From Calliopsis andreniformis (taxonomy: Eukaryota; Arthropoda; Insecta; Hymenoptera; Andrenidae): a stretch of 64,000 nucleotides of DNA. The DNA is taken from positions 4,092,001 to 4,156,000 of the forward strand of contig NW_027480449.1 in assembly GCF_051401765.1 (NCBI RefSeq). The letters run 5' to 3'. The translations under genes and the position numbers were made by a program. The notes beneath the pieces were generated by a model. The model ran no database searches, was not told the origin of the DNA, and saw only the letters and a program-made list of their open reading frames with translations. Of this stretch, positions 14,201-28,255 are shown in pieces. Position 1 is the stretch's first letter. Each line of letters begins with the position of its first letter.

Positions 14201-15051
14201 ATTGCGGATTGAACATTGAGGATTGAGGATTGTGGATAGAGGACTGAGGATTGAGGATTGAGGATTGAGAGTTGAGGATTGAGGGTTGAGGATTGAAGAT
14301 TGAGGATTGGGTATTGAGGATTGAAGAATGAGCATTGACGATTGGGGACTGAGGATTGAGGATTGAAGATTGAGGATTGAGGATTGAGGTTTGAGGATTG
14401 AAGATTGAGTATTGAGGGTTGAAGATTGAGGATTGAGGATTGAGGATTGAGGATTGAGGATTGAAGATTGAATATTGATGATTGAAGGTTGAGGAATGAG
14501 GATTGAGGGTTGTGGATTGAGGACGAGGACTGAGGGTTGAGTATTTATGTTTGAGGCCTGAGGATTGAGGATAGAGGATTGAGAATTGAGGATTGAGGAT
14601 TGAGGATTGAAGATTGAGGATTGGGTATTGAGAATTGAAGAATGAGAACTGAGGATTGAGGATTGAGGATTGAGGATTGAGGATTGAAGACTGAGTATTG
14701 AGGATTGAAGATTGAGGATTGAGGATTGAGGATTGAGGATTGAGGATTGAGGATTGAGGATTGAGGATTGAGGGTTGCGGATTGAAGATTGAGGATTGAG
14801 GATTGAGGATTAAATGTTGAGTATTGAGGATTGAAGATTGAGGATTGATGATTGAGGATTGAGGATTGAGGATTGAGGATTGAGGATTGAGTATTGAAGA
14901 TTGAGGATTGATGATTGAGGATTGAGGATTGAGGATTGAGGATTGAGTATTGGGGATTGAGGATTGAAGATTGAGTATTGAGGATTGAGGATTAATGATT
15001 GAGTATTGAGGATTGAAGATTGAGAATTGAGGATTGAGGATTGAACATTGA

Positions 15052-15197
15052 GGACTGAGTGTTGAGGGTTGAGTGATGAGAATTGATGTTTGTGGATAGA
15101 GATTTGAAGATTGCAGATTGGGTGTTGAGTATTGAAAACTGTGAATTAAGGATATTCTATGGGGATTGAGGATTGACAACTGATTGTTGAGGACTGA
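15052..15197 (+). repeat. Landmark cassette 7, type A'
   Basis: Anchor at 15,093, offset 5,948 from cassette 4. Confidence 0.88.
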
Positions 15198-15637
15198 GGG
15201 CTGAAGATTGAGGATTCAGGATTGAGGATTCAGAATTGTGGTTTGAGGACTGAGGATTGAAGGTTGAAGATTGAGTATTGGGGGTTGAGGATTGAGGATT
15301 GAGGATTGAGGATTGAGGATGAGGGTTGAGGGTTGAAGATTGAGGTTTGAGGACTCAGGACTGAGGATTGAGGATTGAGAATTGAGGATTGAGGATTGAG
15401 GATTGAAGATTGAGGATGGGGTATTGAGGATTGAAGAATGAGGATGGAGGATGGGCGATTGAGGAATGAGGATTGCAGATTGAGTATTCAGGATTGGAAA
15501 TTGACAATTGAGGATTGAGGATTGAGGATCGAGGATTGAGGATTGAGGATTGAAGATTGAGTATTGAGGATTGAAGATTGAGGATTCAGGATTGAGGATT
15601 GAGGATTGAGGATCGAGAATTGAAGATTGAGGATTGG

Positions 15638-15783
15638 GGACTGAGTGTTGAGGGTTGAGTGATGTGGATTGATGTTTGTGGATAGAGATTTGAAGATTGC
15701 AGATTGAGTATTGAGTATTGAAACCTGTGAATTGAGGATATTCTATTGGGGATTGAGGATTGACAACTGATTGTTGAGGACTG
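15638..15783 (+). repeat. Landmark cassette 8, type B
   Basis: Anchor at 15,679, 586 bp after cassette 7; single B copy in HOR c. Confidence 0.88.
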
Positions 15784-17775
15784 AGGGCTGAAGATTGAGG
15801 ATTCAGGATTGAGGATTCAGAATTGAGGTTTGAGGACTGAGGATTGAGGATTGAGGATGAGGATTAAGGATTGAGGATTGAGGATTGAAGATTCAGTATT
15901 GAGGATTGAAGATTGAGGATTGAGGTTTGAGGATTGACGATTGAGGATTGAGGATTCAGGATTGAGGATTCAGGATTGAGGATTCAGGATTGTGGTTCGA
16001 GGACAGAGGATTGAGGCTTGAGGATTGAGGATTGAGGATTGAGGATTGAGTATTGAGGATTTCAGATTGAGGATTGGGTATTGAGGATTGAACATTGAGG
16101 ATTGAGGATTGAGGATTGAGGATTGAGTATTGGGGATTGCGGTCTGAACATTGAGGATTGAGGATTGAGGATTGAGGACTGAAGATTGAATATTGATGAT
16201 TGAAGATTGATGATTGAGGATTGAGAGTCGTGGATTGAGGACGAGGACTGAGGGTTGAGTATTGATGTCTGAGGTCTGAGGATTGAGGATTGAGGATTGA
16301 GAATTGAGGATTGAGGATTGACGACTGAAGATTGAGGATTGGGTATTGAGGATTGAAGAATGAGGATTGAGGATTGAGGATTGAGGATTGAGGATTGAAG
16401 GTTGAGTATTGAGGATTGAAGATTGAGGATTGAGGACTGAGGATTGAGGATTGAGGATTGAGGATTGAGGATTGAGGGCTGAAGATTGAGGATTGAGGAT
16501 TGAGGATCGAGGATTGAAGATTGAAGATTGGGTATTGAGGATTGAACATTGAGTATTGAGGATTGAGGTTTGAGGATTGAGGATTGAGGATTGAGGATTG
16601 AATATTGAATATTGATGATTGAAGGTTGAGGATTGAGGATTGAGGGTTATGGATTCAGGACGAGGACTGAGGGTTGAGTATTGATGTTTGAGGTCTGAGG
16701 ATTGAGGATAGAGGATTGAGAATTGAGGATTGAGGATTGAGGATTGAAGATTGAGGATTGGGTATTGAGGATTGAAGAATGAGGACTGTGGATTGAGGAT
16801 TGAGGATTGAGGATTGAAGATTGAGTATTGAGGATTGAAGATTGAGGATTGAGGATTGAGGATTGAGGATTGAGGATTGAGGATTGAGGATTGATGATTG
16901 AGGATTGAGGATTGAAGATAGAGTATTGAGGATTGAAGATTGAGGATTGAGGATTGACGATTGAGGATTGAGGATTGAGGATTGAGGATTGAGGATTGAT
17001 GTTTGAGGTCTGAGGATTGAGGAAAGAGGATTGAGAATTGACGATTGAGGATTGAGGATTGAGGATTCAGGATTGAGGATTCAGGATTGAGGTTCAGGAT
17101 TGTGGTTCGAGGACAGAGGATTGAGGCTTGAGGATTGAGGATTGAGGATTGAGGATTGAGGATTGAGGATTGAGGATTGAGGATTTAAGATTGAGGATTG
17201 AGTATTGAGGATTGAACAATGAGGATTGAGGATTGAGGATTGAGGATTGAGGTCTGAAGATTGAATATTGATGATTGAAGATTGAGGATTGGGGATTGAG
17301 GGATGTGGATTGGGGACCAGGACTGAGGGTGGAGTATTGACGTTTGAGGTCTGAGGATTGAGGATTGAGGATTGAGGATTGAGGATTGAGGATTGAGGAC
17401 TGAGGACTGAAGATTGAGGATTGAGGGTTGAGGATTAAAGGTTGAGCATTGAGGATTGAAGATTGAGGATTGATGATTGAGGATTGAGGATTGAGGATTG
17501 AGGATTGAGGATTGAGTATTGGGGATTGCGGATTGAACATTGAGGATTGAGGATTGAGGATAGAGGACTGAGGATTGAGGATTGAGGATTGAGAGTTGTG
17601 GATTGAGGGTTGAGGATTGAAGATTGAGGATTGGGTATTGAGGATTGAAGAATGAGCATTGACGATTGAGGATTGAGGATTGAGGATTGAGGATTGAGAA
17701 TTGCGGATTGAAGATTGAGGATTGAGGATTGAGGACTGAGGACTGAAGATTGAGGATTGAGGGTTGAGGATTAAA

Positions 17776-19080
17776 GGTTGAGCATTGAGGATTGAAGATT
17801 GAGGATTGATGATTGAGGATTGAGGATTGAGGATTGAGGATTGAGGATTGAGGATTGAGGATTGAGAATTGAAGATTGAGGATTGGGGACTGAGTGTTGA
17901 GGGTTGAGTGATGAGGATTGATGTTTGTGGATAGAGATTTGAAGATTGCAGATTGAGTATTGAGAATTGAAACCTGTGAATTGAGGATATTCTATTGAGG
18001 ATTGAGGATTGACAACTGATTGTTGAGGACTGAGGGCTGAAGATTGAGGATTCAGGATTGAGGATTCAGAATTGAGGTTTGAGGACTGAGGATTGAGGAT
18101 TGAGGATTGAGGATTGAGGATTGAGGATTGAGGATTGAAGATTCAGTATTGAGGATTGAAGATTGAGGATTGAGGTTTGAGGATTGACGATTGAGGATTG
18201 AGGATTCAGGATTGAGGATTCAGGATTGAGGATTCGGGATTGTGGTTCGAGGACAGAGGATTGAGGCTTGAGGATTGAGGATTGAGGATTGAGGATTGAG
18301 GATTGAGGACTTCAGATTGAGGATTGGGTATTGAGGATTGAACATTGAGGATTGAGGATTGAGGATTGAGGATTGAGTATTGGGGATTGCGGACTGAACA
18401 TTGAGGATTGAGGATTGAGGATTGAGGACTGAAGATTGAATATTGATGATTGAAGATTGATGATTGAGGATTGAGAGTCGTGGATTGAGGACGAGGACTG
18501 AGGGTTGAGTATTGATGTCTGAGGTCTGAGGATTGAGGATTGAGGATTGAGAATTGAGGATTGAGGATTGACGACTGAAGATTGAGGATTGGGTATTGAG
18601 GATTGAAGAATAAGGATTGAGGATTGAGGATTGAGGATTGAGGATTGAAGGTTGAGTATTGAGGATTGAAGATTGAGGATTGAGGACTGAGGATTGAGGA
18701 TTGAGGATTGAGGATTGAGGATTGAGGACTGAGGATTGAGGATTGAAGATTGATTATTGAGGATTGAAGATTCAGGATTTTGGATTGAGGATTGAGGATT
18801 GAGTATTGAAGATTGAGGATTGGGGATTGAGGACTGACGATTGAGGATTGAGTATTGAGGATTGAGAATAGAGGATTGAGGATTGAAGATTGAGTATTGA
18901 GGATTGAAGATTGGGAATTGAGGATTGAGGATTGAGGATTGAAGATGAGGGCTGAGGGTTGAGGATTGAGGTTTGAGGACTGAGGATTGAGGATTGAGGA
19001 TTGAGAGTTGAGGATTGAGGGTTGAGGATAGAAGATTGAGGATTGGGTATTGAGGATTGAAGAATGAGCATTGACGATTG
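17776..19080. repeat. Mosaic segment homologous to 41.7-43.7 kb
   Basis: From about 17,880 this matches the region starting near 41,755 at offset 23,874 (landmark 17,928/41,802; the GGATTTTGG variant at 18,777/42,651). Further right the better match is at offset 24,629, which is 23,874 + 755. This segment therefore holds one copy of the sequence that is tandemly doubled at 42-43.5 kb. It is the transition between HOR copy c and the next 20-kb copy. Confidence 0.78.
17887..18032 (+). repeat. Landmark cassette 9, type B2
   Basis: Anchor at 17,928. Type B2 resembles B (AAACCTGTG) but has GATGAGGATTGATG on the left and CTATTGAGG. Its relatives are at 29,827, 41,802 and 60,352. Confidence 0.87.
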
Positions 19081-19909
19081 GGGATTGAGGATTGAAAATG
19101 AGGGCTGAGGGTTGAGGATTTAGGTTTGAGGACAGAGGATTGAGGATTGAGGATTGAGAGTTGAGGATTGAGGGTTGGGGATTGAAGATTGAGGATTGGG
19201 TATTGAGGATGGAAGAATGAGCATTGACGATTGAGGATTGAGGATTGAGGATTGAAGATTGAGGATTGAGGATTGAGGTTTGAGGATTGAAGATTGAGTA
19301 TTGAGGGTTGAAGATTGAGGATTGAGGATTGAAGATTGAGGATTGAGGATTGAGGATTGAGGATTGAGGATTGATGTTTGAGGTCTGAGGATTGAGGATA
19401 GAGGATTGAGAATTCAGGATTGAGGATTGAGGATTGAGGATTGAGGATTGAGGATGCAGGATTGAGGATTCAGGATTGAGGATTCAGGATTGTGGTTCGA
19501 GGACAGAGGATTGAGGCTTGAGGATTGAGGATTGAGGATTGAGGATTGATGATTGAGGATTGAGGGTTGAGTATAGAGGATCGAGGATTGAGAATGAGCG
19601 CTGAGGGTTGAGGATTGGGGTTTGAGGATTGAGGACTTAGGATTGAGGATTGAGGATTGAGGACTGAGGATTGAAGATTGAATATTGATGATTGAAGGTT
19701 GGGGATTGATGATTGAGGGTTGTGAATTCAGGACGAGGACTGAGGGTTGAGTATTGATGTTTGAGGCCTGAGGATTGAGGATAGAGGATTGAGAATTGAG
19801 GATTGAGGATTGGGGATTGAAGATTGAGGATTGGGTATTGAGGATTGAAGAATGAGAACTGAGGATTGAGGACTGAGGATTGAGGATTGAAGATTGAGTA
19901 TTGAGGATT
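19081..19909. repeat. Unassigned satellite mosaic before 20-kb copy 2
   Basis: Ordinary variant-rich heptamer array with no gene. It includes a GTGGTTCGAGGACAGAGG landmark near 19,493 and a GATCGAGGATTGAGAATGAG motif near 19,580 that recurs near 37,430, 47,125, 48,400 and elsewhere in the right half. If the 20-kb repeat is tandem, the matching stretch of copy 1 would lie left of the window. Confidence 0.7.
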
Positions 19910-20247
19910 GAAGATTGAGGATTGAGGATTGAGGATTGAGGATTGAGGATTGAGGATTGAGGATTGAGGATTGCGGATTGAAGATTGAGGATTGAGGATT
20001 GAGGATTAAACGTTGAGTATTGAGGATTGAAGATTGAGGATTGATGATTGAGGATTGAGGATTGGGGATTGAGGATTGAGGATTGAGTATTGAAGATTGA
20101 GGATTGATGATTGAGGATTGAGGATTGAGGATTGAGGATTGAGTAATGGCGATTGAGGATTGAAGATTGAGGATTGACGATTCAGGATTAATGATTGAGT
20201 ATTGAGGATTGAAGATTGAGAATTGAGGATTGAGGATTGAACATTGA

Positions 20248-20393
20248 GGACTGAGTGTTGAGGGTTGAGTGATGAGAATTGATGTTTGTGGATAGAGATT
20301 TGAAGATTGCAGATTGGGTGTTGAGTATTGAAAACTGTGAATTGAGGATATTCTATTGGGGATTGAGGATTGACATCTGATTCTTGAGGACTG
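20248..20393 (+). repeat. Landmark cassette 10, type A
   Basis: Anchor at 20,289, offset 19,909 from cassette 1, with the same GACATCTGATTCTTG end. Confidence 0.88.
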
Positions 20394-23300
20394 AGGGCTG
20401 AAGATTCAGGATTCAGGATTGAGGATTCAGAATTGTGGTTTGAGGACTGAGGATTGAGGATTGAAGATTGAGTATTGGGGGTTGGGGATTGAGGATTGAG
20501 GATTGAGGATTGAGGATGAGGGCTGAGGGTTGAAGATTGAGGTTTGAGGACTCAGGACTGAGGATTGAGGATTGAGAATTCAGGATCGAGGATTGAGGAT
20601 TGAAGATTGAGGATGGTGTATTGAGGATTGGACAATGAGCATGGAGGATGGGCGATTGAGGATTGAGGATTGAAGATTGAGTATTCAGGATTGGAAATTG
20701 ACGATTGAGGATTGAGGATTGATGATTGAGGATTGAGGATTGAGGATTGAGGATTGAAGATTCAGTATTGAGGATTGAAGATTGAGGATTGAGGTTTGAG
20801 GATTGAGGATTGAGGATTGAGGATTCAGGATTGAGGATTCAAGATTGAGGATTCATGATTGTGGTTCGAGGACAGAGGATTGAGGCTTGAGGATTCAGGA
20901 TTGAGGATTGAGCATTGAGGATTGAGGATTGAGGATTGAATATTGAATATTGATGATTGAAGGTTGAGGATTGAGGATTGAGGGTTATGGATTCAGGACG
21001 TGGACTGAGGGCTGAGTATTGATGTTTGAGGTCTGAGGATTGAGGATAGAGGATTGAGAATTGAGGATTGAGGATTGAGGATTGAAGATTGAGGATTGGG
21101 TATTGAGGATTGAAGAATGAGGACTGTGGATTGAGGATTGAGGATTGAGGATTGAAGATTGAGTATTGAGGATTGAAGATTGAGGATTGAGGATTGAGGA
21201 TTGAGGATTGAGGATTGAGGATTGAGGATTGATGATTGAGGATTGAGGATTGAAGATTGAGTATTGAGGATTGAAGATTGAGTGTTGAGGATTGATGATT
21301 GAGGATTGAGGATTGAGGATTGAGGATTGATGTTTGAGGTCTGAGGATTGAGGATAGAGGATTGAGAATTGAGGATTGAGGATTGAGGATTGAGGATTCA
21401 GGATTGAGGTCTGAAGATTGAATATTGATGATTGAATTTTGAGGATTGGGGATTGAGGGATGTGGATTGGGGACCAGGACTGAGGGTTGAGTATTGACGT
21501 TTGAGGTCTGAGGATTGAGGATTGAGGATTGAGGATTGAGGATTGAGGATTGAGGACTGAGGATTGAAGATTGAGGATTGAGGGTTGAGGATTAAAGGTT
21601 GAGCATTGAGGATTGAAGATTGAGGATTGATGATTGAGGATTGAGGATTGAGGATTGAGGATTGAGGACTGAATATTGAAGATTGAGGATTGAGGATTGA
21701 GTATTTAAGATTGAGGATTGGGTATTGAGGATTGAACAATGAGGATTGAGGACTGTGGATTGAGGATTGAGGATAGAGGATTGAAGATTGAGTATTGAAG
21801 ATTGAAGATTGAGGATTGAGGATTGACGATTGAGGATTGAGGATTGAGGATTGAGGATTGATGATTGAGGATTGAGGATTGAATATTGAGTATTGAGGAT
21901 TGAAGATTGAGGATTGAGGATTGACGATTGAGGATTGAGGATTGAGGATTGAGGATTGAGGATTGAGGATTGAGGATTGAGGATTGAGGATTGAGGATTG
22001 AGGATTGAGGATTGAGGATTGACGATTGAGTATTGAGGATTGAAGATTGAGGATTGAGGATTGAGGATTGAGGATTGAGGATTGAGGATTTAAGATTGAG
22101 GATTGGGTATTGAGGATTGAACATTGAGGATTAAGGATTGAGGGTTGAGGATTGAGGATTGAGGATTGAAGATTCAGTATTGAGGATTGAAGATTGAGGA
22201 TTGAGGTTTGAGGATTGACGATTGAGGATTGAGGATTCAGGATTGAGGATTCAGGATTGTGGTTCGAGGACAGAGGATTGAGGCTTGAGGATTGAGGATT
22301 GAGGATTGAGGATTGAGGATTGAGGATTGAGGATTGAGGATTGAGGATTGGGTATTGAGGATTGAACATTGAGGATTGAGGATTGAGGATTGAGGATTGA
22401 GTATTGGGGATTACGGATTGAACATTGAGGATTGAGGATTGAGGATTGAGGATTGAGGACTGTAGATTGAATATTGATGATTGAAGATTGATGATTGAGG
22501 ATTGAGAGTCGTGGATTGAGGACGAGGACTGAGGGTTGAGTATTGATGTCTGAGGTCTGAGGATTGAGGATTGAGGATTGAGAATTGAGGATTGAGGATT
22601 GAGGATTGAAGATTGAGGATTGGGTATTGAGGATTGAAGAATTAGGATTGAGGATTGAGGATTGAGGATTGAGGATTGAAGGTTGAGTATTGAGGATTGA
22701 AGATTGAGGATTGAGGACTGAGGATTGAGGATTGAGGATTGAGGATTGAGGATTGAGGTTTGAGGATTGAGGATTGAAGATTGAGTATTGAGGATTGAAG
22801 ATTGAGGATTTTGGATTGAGGATTGAGGATTGAGTATTGAAGATTGAGGATTGGGGATTGAGGACTGACGATTGAGGATTGAGTATTGAGGATTGAGAAT
22901 TGAGGATTGAGGATTGAGGATTGAGGATTGAGGATTGAGGATTGAGGATTGAGGATTGGGTATTGAGGATTGAACATTGAGGATTGAGGATTGAGGATTG
23001 AGGATTGAGTATTGGGGATTGCGGATTGAACATTGAGGATTGAGGATTGTGGATAGAGGACTGAGGATTGAGGATTGAGGATTGAGAGTTGAGGATTGAG
23101 GGTTGAGGATTGAAGATTGAGGATTGGGTATTGAGGATTGAAGAATGAGCATTGACGATTGGGGATTGAGGATTGAGGATTGAAGATTGAGGATTGAGGA
23201 TTGAGGTTTGAGGATTGAAGATTGAGTATTGAGGGTTGAAGATTGAGGATTGAGGATTGAGGATTGAGGATTGAGGATTGAAGATTGAATATTGATGATT

Positions 23301-23861
23301 GAAGGTTGAGGAATGAGGATTGAGGGTTGTGGATTGAGGACGAGGACTGAGGGTTGAGTATTTATGTTTGAGGCCTGAGGATTGAGGATAGAGGATTGAG
23401 AATTGAGGATTGAGGATTGAGGATTGAAGATTGAGGATTGGGTATTGAGAATTGAAGAATGAGAACTGAGGATTGAGGATTGAGGATTGAGGATTGAAGA
23501 CTGAGTATTGAGGATTGAAGATTGAGGATTGAGGATTGAGGATTGAGGATTGAGGATTGAGGATTGAGGATTGAGGATTGAGGATTGCGGATTGAAGATT
23601 GAGGATTGAGGATTGAGGATTAAATGTTGCGTATTGAGGATTGAAGATTGAGGATTGATGATTGAGGATTGAGGATTGAGGATTGAGGATTGAGGATTGA
23701 GTATTGAAGATTGAGGATTGATGATTGAGGATTGAGGATTGAGGATTGAGGATTGAGTATTGGGGATTGAGGATTGAAGATTGAGTATTGAGGATTGAGG
23801 ATTAATGATTGAGTATTGAGGATTGAAGATTGAGAATTGAGGATTGAGGATTGAACATTGA

Positions 23862-24007
23862 GGACTGAGTGTTGAGGGTTGAGTGATGAGAATTGATGTT
23901 TGTGGATAGAGATTTGAAGATTGCAGATTGGGTGTTGAGTATTGAAAACTGTGAATTAAGGATATTCTATGGGGATTGAGGATTGACAACTGATTGTTGA
24001 GGACTGA
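23862..24007 (+). repeat. Landmark cassette 11, type A'
   Basis: Anchor at 23,903, offset 19,902 from cassette 2. Confidence 0.88.
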
Positions 24008-24447
24008 GGGCTGAAGATTGAGGATTCAGGATTGAGGATTCAGAATTGTGGTTTGAGGACTGAGGATTGAAGGTTGAAGATTGAGTATTGGGGGTTGAGG
24101 ATTGAGGATTGAGGATTGAGGATTGAGGATGAGGGTTGAGGGTTGAAGATTGAGGTTTGAGGACTCAGGACTGAGGATTGAGGATTGAGAATTGAGGATT
24201 GAGGATTGAGGATTGAAGACTGAGGATGGGGTATTGAGGATTGAAGAATGAGGATGGAGGATGGGCGATTGAGGAATGAGGATTGCAGATTGAGTATTCA
24301 GGATTGGAAATTGACAATTGAGGATTGAGGATTGAGGATCGAGGATTGAGGATTGAGGATTGAAGATTGAGTATTGAGGATTGAAGATTGAGGATTCAGG
24401 ATTGAGGATTGAGGATTGAGGATCGAGAATTGAAGATTGAGGATTGG

Positions 24448-24593
24448 GGACTGAGTGTTGAGGGTTGAGTGATGTGGATTGATGTTTGTGGATAGAGATT
24501 TGAAGATTGCAGATTGAGTATTGAGTATTGAAACCTGTGAATTGAGGATATTCTATTGGGGATTGAGGATTGACAACTGATTGTTGAGGACTG
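24448..24593 (+). repeat. Landmark cassette 12, type B
   Basis: Anchor at 24,489, offset 19,902 from cassette 3. Confidence 0.88.
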
Positions 24594-27053
24594 AGGGCTG
24601 AAGATTGAGGATTCAGGATTGAGGATTCAGAATTGAGGTTTGAGGACTGAGGATTGAGGATTGAGGATTGAGGATTAAGGATTGAGGATTGAGGATTGAA
24701 GATTCAGTATTGAGGATTGAAGATTGAGGATTGAGGTTTGAGGATTGACGATTGAGGATTGAGGATTCAGGATTGAGGATTCAGGATTGAGGATTCAGGA
24801 TTGTGGTTCGAGGACAGAGGATTGAGGCTTGAGGATTGAGGATTGAGGATTGAGGATTGAGTATTGAGGATTTCAGATTGAGGATTGGGTATTGAGGATT
24901 GAACATTGAGGATTGAGGATTGAGGATTGAGGATTGAGTATTGGGGATTGCGGTCTGAACATTGAGGATTGAGGATTGAGGATTGAGGACTGAAGATTGA
25001 ATATTGATGATTGAAGATTGATGATTGAGGATTGAGAGTCGTGGATTGAGGACGAGGACTGAGGGTTGAGTATTGATGTCTGAGGTCTGAGGATTGAGGA
25101 TTGAGGATTGAGAATTGAGGATTGAGGATTGACGACTGAAGATTGAGGATTGGGTATTGAGGATTGAAGAATGAGGATTGAGGATTGAGGATTGAGGATT
25201 GAGGATTGAAGGTTGAGTATTGAGGATTGAAGATTGAGGATTGAGGACTGAGGATTGAGGATTGAGGATTGAGGATTGAGGATTGAGGGCTGAAGATTGA
25301 GGATTGAGGATTGAGGATCGAGGATTGAAGATTGAAGATTGGGTATTGAGGATTGAACATTGAGTATTGAGGATTGAGGTTTGAGGATTGAGGATTGAGG
25401 ATTGAGGATTGAATATTGAATATTGATGATTGAATGTTGAGGATTGAGGATTGAGGGTTATGGATTCAGGACGAGGACTGAGGGTTGAGTATTGATGTTT
25501 GAGGTCTGAGGATTGAGGATAGAGGATTGAGAATTGAGGATTGAGGATTGAGGATTGAAGATTGAGGATTGGGTATTGAGGATTGAAGAATGAGGACTGT
25601 GGATTGAGGATTGAGGATTGAGGATTGAAGATTGAGTATTGAGGATTGAAGATTGAGGATTGAGGATTGACGATTGAGGATTGAGGATTGAGGATTGAGG
25701 ATTGAGGATTGATGTTTGAGGTCTGAGGATTGAGGAAAGAGGATTGAGAATTGAGGATTGAGGATTGAGGATTGAGGATTGAGGATTGAGGATTGAGGAT
25801 TGATGATTGAGGATTGAGGATTGAAGATAGAGTATTGAGGATTGAAGATTGAGGATTGAGGATTGACGATTGAGGATTGAGGATTGAGGATTGAGGATTG
25901 AGGATTGATGTTTGAGGTCTGAGGATTGAGGAAAGAGGATTGAGAATTGAGGATTGAGGATTGAGGATTGAGGATTCAGGATTGAGGATTCAGGATTGAG
26001 GTTCAGGATTGTGGTTCGAGGACAGAGGATTGAGGCTTGAGGATTGAGGATTGAGGATTGAGGATTGAGGATTGAGGATTGAGGATTGAGGATTTAAGAT
26101 TGAGGATTGAGTATTGAGGATTGAACAATGAGGATTGAGGATTGAGGATTGAGGATTGAGGTCTGAAGATTGAATATTGATGATTGAAGATTGAGGATTG
26201 GGGATTGAGGGATGTGGATTGGGGACCAGGACTGAGGGTGGAGTATTGACGTTTGAGGTCTGAGGATTGAGGATTGAGGATTGAGGATTGAGGATTGAGG
26301 ATTGAGGATTGAGGACTGAGGACTGAAGATTGAGGATTGAGGGTTGAGGATTAAAGGTTGAGCATTGAGGATTGAAGATTGAGGATTGATGATTGAGGAT
26401 TGAGGATTGAGGATTGAGGATTGAGGATTGAGTATTGGGGATTGCGGATTGAACATTGAGGATTGAGGATTGAGGATAGAGGACTGAGGATTGAGGATTG
26501 AGGATTGAGAGTTGTGGATTGAGGGTTGAGGATTGAAGATTGAGGATTGGGTATTGAGGATTGAAGAATGAGCATTGACGATTGAGGATTGAGGATTGAG
26601 GATTGAGGATTGAGGATTGAGGATTGAGGATTGCGGATTGAAGATTGAGGATTGAGGATTGAGGATTAAATGTTGAGTATTGAGGATTGAACAATGAGGA
26701 TTGAGGATTGAGGATTGAGGATTGAGGTCTGAAGATTGAATATTGATGATTGAAGATTGAGGATTGGGGATTGAGGGATGTGGATTGGGGACCAGGACTG
26801 AGGGTGGAGTATTGACGTTTGAGGTCTGAGGATTGAGGATTGAGGATTGAGGATTGAGGATTGATGATTGAGGATTGAGGATTGAGGATTGAGTATTGAA
26901 GATTGAGGATTGATGATTGAGGATTGAGGATTGAGGATTGAGGATTGAGTATTGGGGATTGAGGATTGAAGATTGAGTATTGAGGATTGAGGATTAATGA
27001 TTGAGTATTGAGGATTGAAGATTGAGAATTGAGGATTGAGGATTGAACATTGA

Positions 27054-27199
27054 GGACTGAGTGTTGAGGGTTGAGTGATGAGAATTGATGTTTGTGGATA
27101 GAGATTTGAAGATTGCAGATTGGGTGTTGAGTATTGAAAACTGTGAATTGAGGATATTCTATTGGGGATTGTGGATTGACAACTGATTGTTGAGGACTG
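27054..27199 (+). repeat. Landmark cassette 13, type A
   Basis: Anchor at 27,095; private GATTGTGGATTGACAACTG near its right end. Confidence 0.87.
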
Positions 27200-28255
27200 A
27201 GGGCTGAAGATTGAGGATTCAGGATTGAGGATTCAGAATTGTGGTTTGAGGACTGAGGATTGAAGATTGAAGATTGAGTATTGGGGGTTGAGGATTGAGG
27301 ATTGAGGATTGAGGATTGAGTATGAGGGTTGAGGGTTGAAGATTGAGGTTTGAGGACTCAGGACTGAGGATTGAGGATTGAGAATTGAGGATTGAGGATT
27401 GAGGATTGAAGATTGAGGATGGGGTATTGAGGATTGAAGAATGAGGATGGAGGATGGGCGATTGAGGATTGAGGATTGCAGATTGAGTATTCAGGATTGG
27501 AAATTGACAATTGAGGATTGAGGATTGAGGATTGAGGATTAAGGATTGAGGATTGAGGATTGAAGATTCAGTATTGAGGATTGAAGATTGAGGATTGAGG
27601 TTTGAGGATTGACGATTGAGGATTGAGGATTCAGGATTGAGGATACAGGATTGAGGATTCAGGATTGTGGTTCGAGGACAGAGGATTGAGGCTTGAGGAT
27701 TGAGGATTGAGGATTGAGGATTGAGTATTGAGGATTTCAGATTGAGGATTGGGTATTGAGGATTGAACATTGAGGATTGAGGATTGAGGATTGAGGATTG
27801 AGTATTGGGGATTGCGGTCTGAACATTGAGGATTGAGGATTGAGGATTGAGGACTGAAGATTGAATACTGATGATTGAAGATTGATGATTGAGGATTGAG
27901 AGTCGTGGATTGAGGACGAGGACTGAGGGTTGAGTATTGATGTCTGAGGTCTGAGGATTGAGGATTGAGTATTGAGAATTGAGGATTCAGGATTGACGAC
28001 TGAAGATTGAGGATTGGGTATTGAGGATTGAAGAATGAGGATTGAGGATTGAGGATTGAGGATTGAGGATTGAAGGTTGAGTATTGAGGATTGAAGATTG
28101 AGGATTGAGGACTGAGGATTGAGGATTGAGGATTGAGGATTGAGGATTGAGGGCTGAAGATTGAGGATTCAGGATTGAGGATTCAGGACTGTGGCTTGAG
28201 GACTGTGGATTGAGGATTGAGGATTGAGGATTGAGGATTGAAAATTGAGGACTTG

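Larger units (their letters stand above)
12997..17775. repeat. HOR copy c, right-truncated
   Basis: Third adjacent HOR copy, matching copy b at offset 5,948 up to the place of the 797-bp insertion, then 5,150, then 5,157 after one extra unit near 17,390. It lacks the 797-bp insertion. A single-base deletion near 15,857 (GGATGAGGATTAAGG) is private to it. The match to copy b stops near 17,775, where a different repeat environment begins, so the copy is cut short by a rearrangement. Confidence 0.86.
19910..25662. repeat. ~20-kb-offset duplication, copy 2
   Basis: This is the second copy of bases 1-5,760. Landmark cassettes at 380, 4,001 and 4,587 reappear at 20,289, 23,903 and 24,489. Just after it, at 25,700-25,930, a segment of about 200 bp bearing GATTGAGGAAAGAGG is locally doubled, which moves the offset from 19,902 to 20,000. 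The near-identity implies recent amplification or conversion of a unit of about 20 kb. Confidence 0.9.
21814..26660. repeat. HOR copy d inside the 20-kb repeat
   Basis: This is the equivalent of copy a carried in the second 20-kb copy (1,905 + 19,909 = 21,814). It keeps the A'/B landmark pair 586 bp apart (23,903 and 24,489). After about 26,660 the order of unit variants becomes a new mosaic: a run like that near 6,660 is followed directly by one like that near 6,120. Copy d therefore does not continue into another intact copy. Confidence 0.82.

Noticed and set aside
21398..23989. 863-codon open frame on the - strand, and dozens of similar ones, as genes for heptapeptide-repeat proteins
   Set aside because: The frames exist because the repeat lacks stops on that strand. 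They overlap one another in different frames, many start at TTG or at chance ATGs in variants such as GAGCATTG, their ends are set by chance variants, and the same peptide appears in all three frames. No start signal or non-repeat domain is present.
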